The translations under genes and the position numbers were made by a program. The notes beneath the pieces were generated by a model that did no database searches, was not told the origin of the DNA, and saw only the letters and a program-made list of their open reading frames with translations. Shown here piece by piece: positions 44,900 through 64,000 of a stretch of 64,000 nucleotides of DNA. Position 1 is the stretch's first letter, and each line of letters starts with the position of its first letter. This stretch comes from Ridgeia piscesae (Eukaryota; Annelida; Polychaeta; Sabellida; Siboglinidae): assembly GCA_025642075.2 (NCBI GenBank), contig JAODUO010000531.1, forward strand, positions 62,001-126,000, given 5' to 3'.

Positions 44900-46680
44900 A
44901 GGTTGTACAACCTGTGGAACAATAATCCTGCTTTGCTTCTTTCTCATTTCTGTAGGCTTTTGGAAACGTTTTATGGGGATACGTTTTATGAGGCCTTACT
45001 CTCAACACTTCAATCTAAATGTAAACAATTTGCTAGGCTTATTTTTCAAAGGGATCAGACCTTGTCTGGTACTGGTGGGATCAGTAGTAGCGACCTCTGG
45101 TGTTCAAAGATTGGATAATATGACATCCACAGTAATACCAGGATTAATACTGGCAGTGATATATAATATAGAAACTACTTAATGGTGTGGAATTGCAAAA
45201 TGTCATCCCAATACCATTTGCTAAACTCAAAGAAAAACAAAATGTTTCTTTGAACTTTAGAAGGTCCAATGATACTGCACAATATGCTTGAAAAAAATCT
45301 GCTTCAATGAATTTTGCAAAAACAATAATCCTGCTTTCTCATTTCTGTAAGCTTTCAGGAAACCATAACAAACTGGGGTATGTGGACCCCCTGATGAGGG
45401 CATCTTACAAGTTACAGGGAAGACCCGCCTAAATGTAATTCCCATTTAGAATTGTAAAAATGATCGCTTTGAACTTTAAAAACACCAACATAACATAAAC
45501 ATGTTTGCTTTGAACTTTAAAAGTAAGTACCAATCCAAACTTACACACTACTCTGTCTGGAAGCAAATCCAGTATTTTGTGAAAAATTAGACACAATTAG
45601 ATTAGATTTTGCTCATTGCTGAAAATACAACCTGCTATTAAAGATTAATTTTGTTTAATGTTACTGGTGCATTTATCCACTGGAGAATGTATGAGAGTTT
45701 ATCCCACAAGCAGATCATCCATGTGAGTCTAGCCTATCTGGTCTACGAGGCATGCCTAATTGTCACGTTAGCTGCGTCTACATAATTTACCAGACTGAAC
45801 AACTGCAAACTCCATGACATATAAGGGCAGTTTGAGAAATTACAATAAAGTGCATGTCCAGTCCGAACAGTAATCATTTCTACTTCCCTAACAACACGGT
45901 AGCGTATTTATAATAATCAAAGCCTACATGGGCTGAATAGCAACATGATGATTGGATGTGCTCTCTTCGGTATTTCAACATGGGGTAGATGAAAACATGC
46001 AGTTGCATTTTTAATTGCATTTTAATGGGTTTTGTAATCAAGAATATTGCAACTTGATGTCAGAATATTATCGTTTTTACTGTTTACATTGACAATTTGT
46101 TTTAATAATTCTGAACATTTAACCACCTCCAAATGACCAACATTAAACACTTTTGGGAATCCTTGAAAAAAAACAATGACCATCCACACTGTGAATTTTT
46201 GTTGGTATTAATACATTTGTAACTGGTTGTGTCACACTTTACGACATACAACAAAGAATATGTAATTCATATTATTACTTATTTTATGGTATGCGCCGAA
46301 GGTACTACCAAGTATTTTATTTGTTTGTTTCTTTTAGTATTTTTGCTACAATTATAAAAACACATTACCACGCGAGTACAAATTCACATTGGTGTAACTT
46401 TTTACACAGAGGATACGCTTTGTCCCACGCTACAGGGCTACTCTGGTGCAACAAGGATTATTTTCATACTGATTCATGCTTTATCATGGTTTTGTTATGA
46501 TGTAACTATATATATCATATTTTAAAAGCATTTACAGAGTAAACAAACATCGTAGGACCTAGTCCTAGCTGAACAACGTAGAATGATAGTGATAGTGTGG
46601 TTATACCCCACTTTAATTCCCTTATTCACAATCGACTTGCGTTTTGTATAAATATTTGGCGAACAAGATACGCCATCCGT
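44900..46680. other. Intergenic, no gene seen
   Basis: AT-rich unique sequence between eEF2 and HMGCR. No credible coding segment. Confidence 0.5.
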
Positions 46681-46779
46681 ATTCCACCAAACAGGATCGA
46701 GTTGATATCGCGATATTGGCAAACATTTGTCATTTCTCCTTGACTCATTAGGTGAAGTCATTAGGTGCTGTACGTTTAC

Positions 46780-47022
46780 CGCATGGTTCACCGTGATCAC
46801 GACTTGTTACAGAAATCCCCAGCAGGTGGCGGCGGTCTCTATTGACCAATCACGTTTTGAGCACATCAGCCCATGTATGTCGCCATGGATAGGCGAAATT
46901 AAATGTTTACCTATGAATAACACAGCTTACTGGCAATTTCATGGCAGATCCGACTGCGACTTGAGTACATAGTAAATCCGATCGGCAACCGGTTGTCCTA
47001 ATACGTCGATATTAAGCGGTAA
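46780..47022 (+). promoter_or_regulatory. Candidate HMGCR promoter and non-coding first exon
   Basis: A region richer in CpG than its surroundings contains a CCAAT box in tattgaccaatcacg (46840-46854) and ends at a good donor ttaagcg|gtaagt (GT at 47019). The first HMGCR coding exon has an acceptor in front of its ATG, so an upstream 5' UTR exon is required, and this is the best candidate. No direct evidence of transcription. Confidence 0.3.
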
Positions 47023-47029
47023 GTTCCCG

Positions 47030-49826
47030 TGGAGTTCTAGAAAATCACGTAACACACCGCTGTCTCCACGTCCCAGCCTCGGCCAAATCCTGGAGCCAGA
47101 AGTGAATATGTATGTTTATGTCGTTTTCGTCCGCGGATGTTGTTATGATGCTGTGTGTTGGGTTGGAGTGTGTGTATGATAATGTACTGTAGATTATGAC
47201 GGAAAATGTTCCGCGTCTATTATTATTAAAACCGGTTTTGAGCATGGTTATATCACGCCCCTCGATCCAGCCCGGTGTTTTGCAGTTTTGTTGCTACGGT
47301 TCAGATTTTCGGGCTGCGATTGGCTTTGATGATAGTTACACAGCCGTCACGTGGACCGCTCATGCGTTACTTTCCGTCGTGCTACCGGCTGCTTATTCGA
47401 CCCCAGCAGCATCAGCCGATCCTGGATCATTTGAATATGGGCGTAACAACACGAGCCCTGCTTACTGACCGGCGAGTCGGGTTTTTTCTTTGATAGCCAG
47501 TAGCTACTGCCTACTCTAAGTCTGTGGCTGTATTGTAGTAATTTAACAACAATGACAGGAGAAATTTTGTTATATGCCTTAAACGAAAAATAGCTTTTCT
47601 GTGACAGATGACACATGTGATATGTGAAAATTTTGTATTGGAGGTGTGAAAGTAAAAGCAGGTTGTAATTACATTGGGACATATCCTCATGCAAAGGTTA
47701 ATTGGACACCTGAGCAGGGATCCCTATAAATTACAGAGATCTCAGTCAACAACACAAGTGAAGGTAGGTGCTAAATAATTCATTTTCGACAAAACCATTG
47801 CATGCATTTACCACCAAGCATTATGAAACAAGTTTGTTTATAATGTTGGTGTGGCTAAAAATTAGACCATGATTGATATTATGCTATACTCATAGTGTAT
47901 TGACATGACAGTATGCATTAGCAGTGCTAATCAGTGTTAACAGTGCTAATTCCTTGTTTCACAAGACTAAACATATAAACTACTTACAAAATGAAAATAT
48001 TCTATAACTTAATATGTTTTTAAGGCAAACACCAGAAGCACGTGTTTCTAAAACTTCGAACTGTTTCATTTATGTATTTTATGAATGCTGCAAATTAATT
48101 TCCATTCTGGGTAATAAGTTTTATTGTAAATATAATTATGTTGTATTGTATAATTTAAATGCTGACTGGCTATCCATGGCCCAGGTAGACTCAAGTGGCT
48201 TTGCATATCTGTACTTGGTACCTGTAATTACTGTACAGTTGAACTAAGTGTTTCTGCACTCCAAAATGATGTACATTGTATTCAGTTGGTGTTTACCTTC
48301 CGTTCATTGGACCTGTGCTTACTTTTATGTGACAAATTATCTTCATTTTGTTCATTCACAACATTTTGCTGACATGATATCGTTTGATAATTTTCAGCTT
48401 AAATAAATTTATTAATGTAGTTATATGCTTGAATGTAGTATTTTTATTAGATGGAGGTTATTTTGTTTTGTGGCATCCCTTCCTCGACATTATACAAATT
48501 ATCCAGTGGCCCAGGGATCAGTAAAATTAGAAAGGTATTGGCCCACCAACAAATCAAAACAAAGTACACAAATTGTAAGTACCATCACTCCACATTTCCA
48601 CTGCCAAATTTGGGGCCATTGATTTTATGTTTCAATATTCCATTTCTGAATAAAAGACAGCTATTGAATTTTTGTTTCGGAAAGCAAACTTCTTTTCCCA
48701 AAAGGCATATTTTCTTCGAATAATGACCCACTGAAATCTTGTATAACTATATACAAGTGTGGGAGTGATTAGTTTCTGACAGTCAGAAAGTAATTTCTGA
48801 TTAAGCAATGTCAAAATTTAAGCCTTTTTCATATAACCTGTGATATGTAAAATAAAAAGCTAAATTAAAATTATTATTTATTCAAGATTGCATAAAAAAG
48901 AGTGTAATTTCACATTGAATATTTGTAATATAAAACTTTTGACAGTGATAAAAAACAAGCCAAGCCAGTACTGTTATCATCTAGCTGCTCACTCATAACT
49001 ATAGAACAGCTTATTCAGTTACTCAGATTGTAACTTAATAAATAATCACTGCTGAACCTGACTGATGCTGTCTTTGATATTATTGTGTTGTTTTAACCTA
49101 TCACAGTGAAGCCAGATCTGTCACTGTTATCACACACCAGTGCGTGTGTCTAACAGCCAACCAACCTAGCCATATGTACTACAAGAGATAGTGGAAGTCT
49201 TCTTTGATGTTGGCCAGTGGAATAATACCTTGCAAAGACCTGTAAGAGGGTCTACTCTGCCTATAACTAGTCAGTCTGGCCAGTAGCAGTGTTCTGTTAG
49301 AATTAGCTTTAGTTGGCTTCTTAACTGTTCCCTGCTTCCATTTCAGACCATTAGAGTCCTCTGTAATGTTCCATGTACTCAAATTGTACCATTACTAATG
49401 GTTCACTTGTATCACATGTCTCTGTTGAACAGATAACTGCCAAGTGAAGCTGTGTTGTTAGTTTGTTACAAAGACAGGAAGTTGTAGTTGTAATAGTGCC
49501 TTGTTACTAATTTACATTAGTTAATTTATTGCTTATAATAAAAAACAATTAGTACTTATAATTACAAATACTGTCTCCGTGATCAAATAAGGTTATACTT
49601 TTTAGGCATTTTTTTTCAATAACCTGGTTTCTTTGGGAAATTTTAATATAAAAAGTGTATGCCTGATGAAATGGTAGAAACCATGGTTTCAGAAGAAATT
49701 GTTCTGTCAAAAATGTGCAAACCCTCATGTAAATAATAATTCACAATGAAATGAGAGGAAGTTCACTATATGGGTGCATTGCATTTGGACGTGTTAATAA
49801 TATCATGGTTGACGTTGTTCATATCA
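47030..49826. other. Probable HMGCR 5' intron, no gene seen
   Basis: Some CpG-richer sequence to about 47480, then AT-rich unique sequence. No coding segment recognised. Confidence 0.4.
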
Positions 49827-49836
49827 TGTGACCATA

Positions 49837-50121
49837 CAGGGCTTTATGCAGGATAAAATTATTGCCAGTCACACATGTTTTAGTGGACACATGGATGTTA
49901 ACTGTTAAGCCAGTTTACAAACTTATAAAAGTGTCTGTTGACCTGAAATGGACCACAAACACACATGTGACACCATTTCTACTCACTTTGAAGGCATAAC
50001 TAACAATATCTATGTTTTTGGAAGACCTTTTTTTCTTGCTCCTTCATTTTTTTACCCATCCACCACCCGTCCACCATATTTGTACCCGTCCATATTCGTT
50101 TTTACCCATCCAAATGACGGG
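49837..50121 (+). mobile_element. MITE-like family A, copy 2, with flanking direct repeat
   Basis: 285 bp starting cagggctttatgcaggataa and ending atgacggg. Flanked on both sides by TGTGACCATA (49827-49836 and 50122-50131), a perfect 10-bp direct repeat interpretable as a target-site duplication. Non-coding. 95% or so like copy 3 in the first 150 bp. Confidence 0.85.
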
Positions 50122-51247
50122 TGTGACCATAATAAAAATAAGATTTCCAGATGAGCTTTCTAATATATTTTCCAAATAAAACGAACATTAACAATGCTTA
50201 TTTTGCATTTATATAGTTAACTATAACAATGCTTAATTTGCTTTTATAAAAATGACACCGTTACTAATGTTGTATGAAAAAGAACAATTCAACTTAGACA
50301 TTGCGTACTCATTACAAATAATAGCACAAGTTCCTGGAAAATTTTACGGTTACTACAATGCTACTTATAAATAAACATGACTACAGCTGTAAACAGTAAA
50401 CACCAATTTGATGCATTGGTTATTTGCAAGAGAAGATTGCTGGCGTAAGAATCTGTGCTGACATATTCACCTACTGTTACATACAGTTGGGTCCTAGACA
50501 AAGATAGTGTAGGTGGCTGTTGTTGTAATTGTTTCTGGCACTCGACAATTTGCTGTGTTAACTGACTTGTCTGTATATAGTTGTTGTGGCTACAATGTAA
50601 TGATCTTATGAAGTCTCATTCAAGTAATCAGCCTTTTTCAGAACAGTGGTGCCAAACTGACCAGAACCCTCCTCTAGAACTCTAGAACCTTGACCTACCT
50701 CACATGATGTCTCCAATCTAGCCTACCATATAATCTATTTTACCCTCCATGTTTACATATAGAGCACGTTAATTCTCTGTATCTGTTTGGCATATATTGA
50801 AATGTTTGGCATTGATCGATACAATGCAAAACAGCTTGAGTCAGTGAAAGAAGTACTTAGCTTAGAGCATTGTGTACACCTCAATTTGGTCACGTCTCTG
50901 CATGAATATGATACAAAGTAACCTCTTTACTTGTAACTAGTCCATGCAGTATTGCTATAAGTGATATATTGAATTAGATGCTAAAATTAGCAACATGTTT
51001 TCAGCTGTACAGTTGCTTCAGTAGTGATTTCTTGACAACAATGGTAGGCACTTGGTAGTCTGGGAGAAACAAGACTAAAGATGTAAGATTTGTCAGGTTT
51101 ATGAATAGGTATCGTCACACCCATGTCTCTAAATAGGCACACAGTGCAAGCAACAACATTGATCTTAGCCAGATTACCGGATCTGTAAGTGCCTAGAGAA
51201 TCTCTACCTTATAGAACTATTGACATTAGCCACAAGTGTAGAGCAGA

Positions 51248-51544
51248 CAGGGCTTTATGCAGGATAAAATTATTGCCAGTCACACATGTTTTGGTGGACA
51301 CATGGATGTTAACTGTTAAGCCAGTTTACAAACTTTTAAATGTGTCTGATGACCTTAAATGGACTACAAACACACATGTGACACCATTTTCACTCACTTT
51401 CAAGGCATAACTAACAATATCTATGGTTTTGGAAGGCCTTTTTTTGCTCCTTCATTTTTTTATCCGTCCACCATATTTCTACCCGTCCATATTCGTTTTT
51501 ACCCGTCCAAATGACGGGTGGACGGGTCTCTACATCAAGCTATG
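51248..51544 (+). mobile_element. MITE-like family A, copy 3 (longest)
   Basis: Starts cagggctttatgcaggataa and ends gacgggtggacgggtctctac then atcaagctatg. The 5' end (ggctttatgcag) and the reverse complement of the 3' end (agcttgatgtag) form short imperfect terminal inverted repeats. The adjoining 8-mers agagcaga and agagcaca differ by one base. Directly abuts the SINE that follows. Confidence 0.85.
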
Positions 51545-51545
51545 A

Positions 51546-51870
51546 GAGCACAGTGGCTCAGGGGTAGAGCTATGGCATCGTTACTAAGAGAACCTGGCTT
51601 CGAATCCTGTGCTGCGGTGTTAAACTTTGGGCAAGTTTCGCTCTATATTGCTCCAGTTCACCAAGCTGTTTGAATGAGTACCTGGCTATAGACTGGTGGA
51701 TATTTGTATGAGCAGCCTCCGTGTGTTAATTGCAGCATGGCTGGGTGATTCCAGAAGACGTTGAGATGGTGTTTGATTGAACAGGTCTGCCAGGGAGGTA
51801 AAGTGTAAAGCATTTTGAGCAGTCCTGAGGACTGGATACTGCACTATATAGGAAATGACCTTTTACTTTA
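51546..51870 (+). mobile_element. tRNA-derived SINE, copy 1
   Basis: Box A tggctcaggggtagagc (51554-51570) and box B ggcttcgaatcc (51596-51607), then a body with gagtacctggctatagact and a tail with gaggactggatactgcac. About 60% or better identity with the copy at 63452. It ends only ~30 bp before the acceptor of the HMGCR first coding exon. Confidence 0.9.
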
Positions 51871-51905
51871 CAAATTAACGTTACCGATTTTTTTTACAGA
51901 TCACT

Positions 51906-63895
<11,990 letters not shown>

Positions 63896-64000
63896 GTGAG
63901 TGTCGCAAGCAATTTATCCGTTGTAGTCATTTGGGAAAACTCTACAGGAACTCATCTTATACACCCAGTCTAGTGTTAGAAGTTGGTGGTAATTTAAAGA

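Overview
The window is nuclear DNA of an animal, almost certainly an invertebrate bilaterian. It is AT-rich and intron-rich, crowded with micro- and minisatellites, and carries spliced genes with metazoan GT-AG sites. The phylum cannot be fixed from the sequence; a lophotrochozoan-type marine invertebrate is a guess from overall texture.

Three protein genes are supported by exon structures whose reading phases close exactly at every junction except one stated ambiguity. (1) Minus strand, about 0.45-21.4 kb: the N-terminal two thirds of an X11/Mint/APBA adaptor. It has a 640-codon first coding exon, a CASK-binding VWVxR motif, a low-complexity linker split over small exons (one of 31 nt), and the first exon of the PTB domain. 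The rest of the PTB and the PDZ domains lie left of the window. (2) Plus strand, about 36.9-44.3 kb: a complete translation elongation factor 2 (eEF2) gene, 842 residues, with 12 coding exons including a start codon isolated on its own exon, for which there are two candidates. (3) Plus strand, 51.9 kb to the right edge: the membrane (sterol-sensing) half of HMG-CoA reductase, 7 coding exons. The catalytic domain lies beyond the window. The three genes have no evident functional connection.

The space between and inside the genes holds repeats: at least five copies of a ~285-bp MITE-like family, two clear tRNA-derived SINEs placed just upstream of HMGCR splice acceptors, an inverted-repeat element of about 530 bp, a decayed non-LTR reverse transcriptase, a ~300-bp repeat present twice, a large imperfect inverted duplication at 28.1-29.6 kb with TATA-like sequence in both arms, and many tandem arrays.

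The most unusual feature is that four separate minisatellites are built from a genuine exon-intron junction of the adjacent gene: the Mint exon acceptor at 4744, the eEF2 exon 10 acceptor at 43117, and the HMGCR exon 2 and exon 6 donors at 55153 and 58705. Each creates a field of extra splice-site copies directly beside the real one. In eEF2 the decoy acceptors lead to an in-frame stop after nine codons, and the intron concerned is of the GC-AG type. The HMGCR exon 6 array has about 40 copies of the donor.
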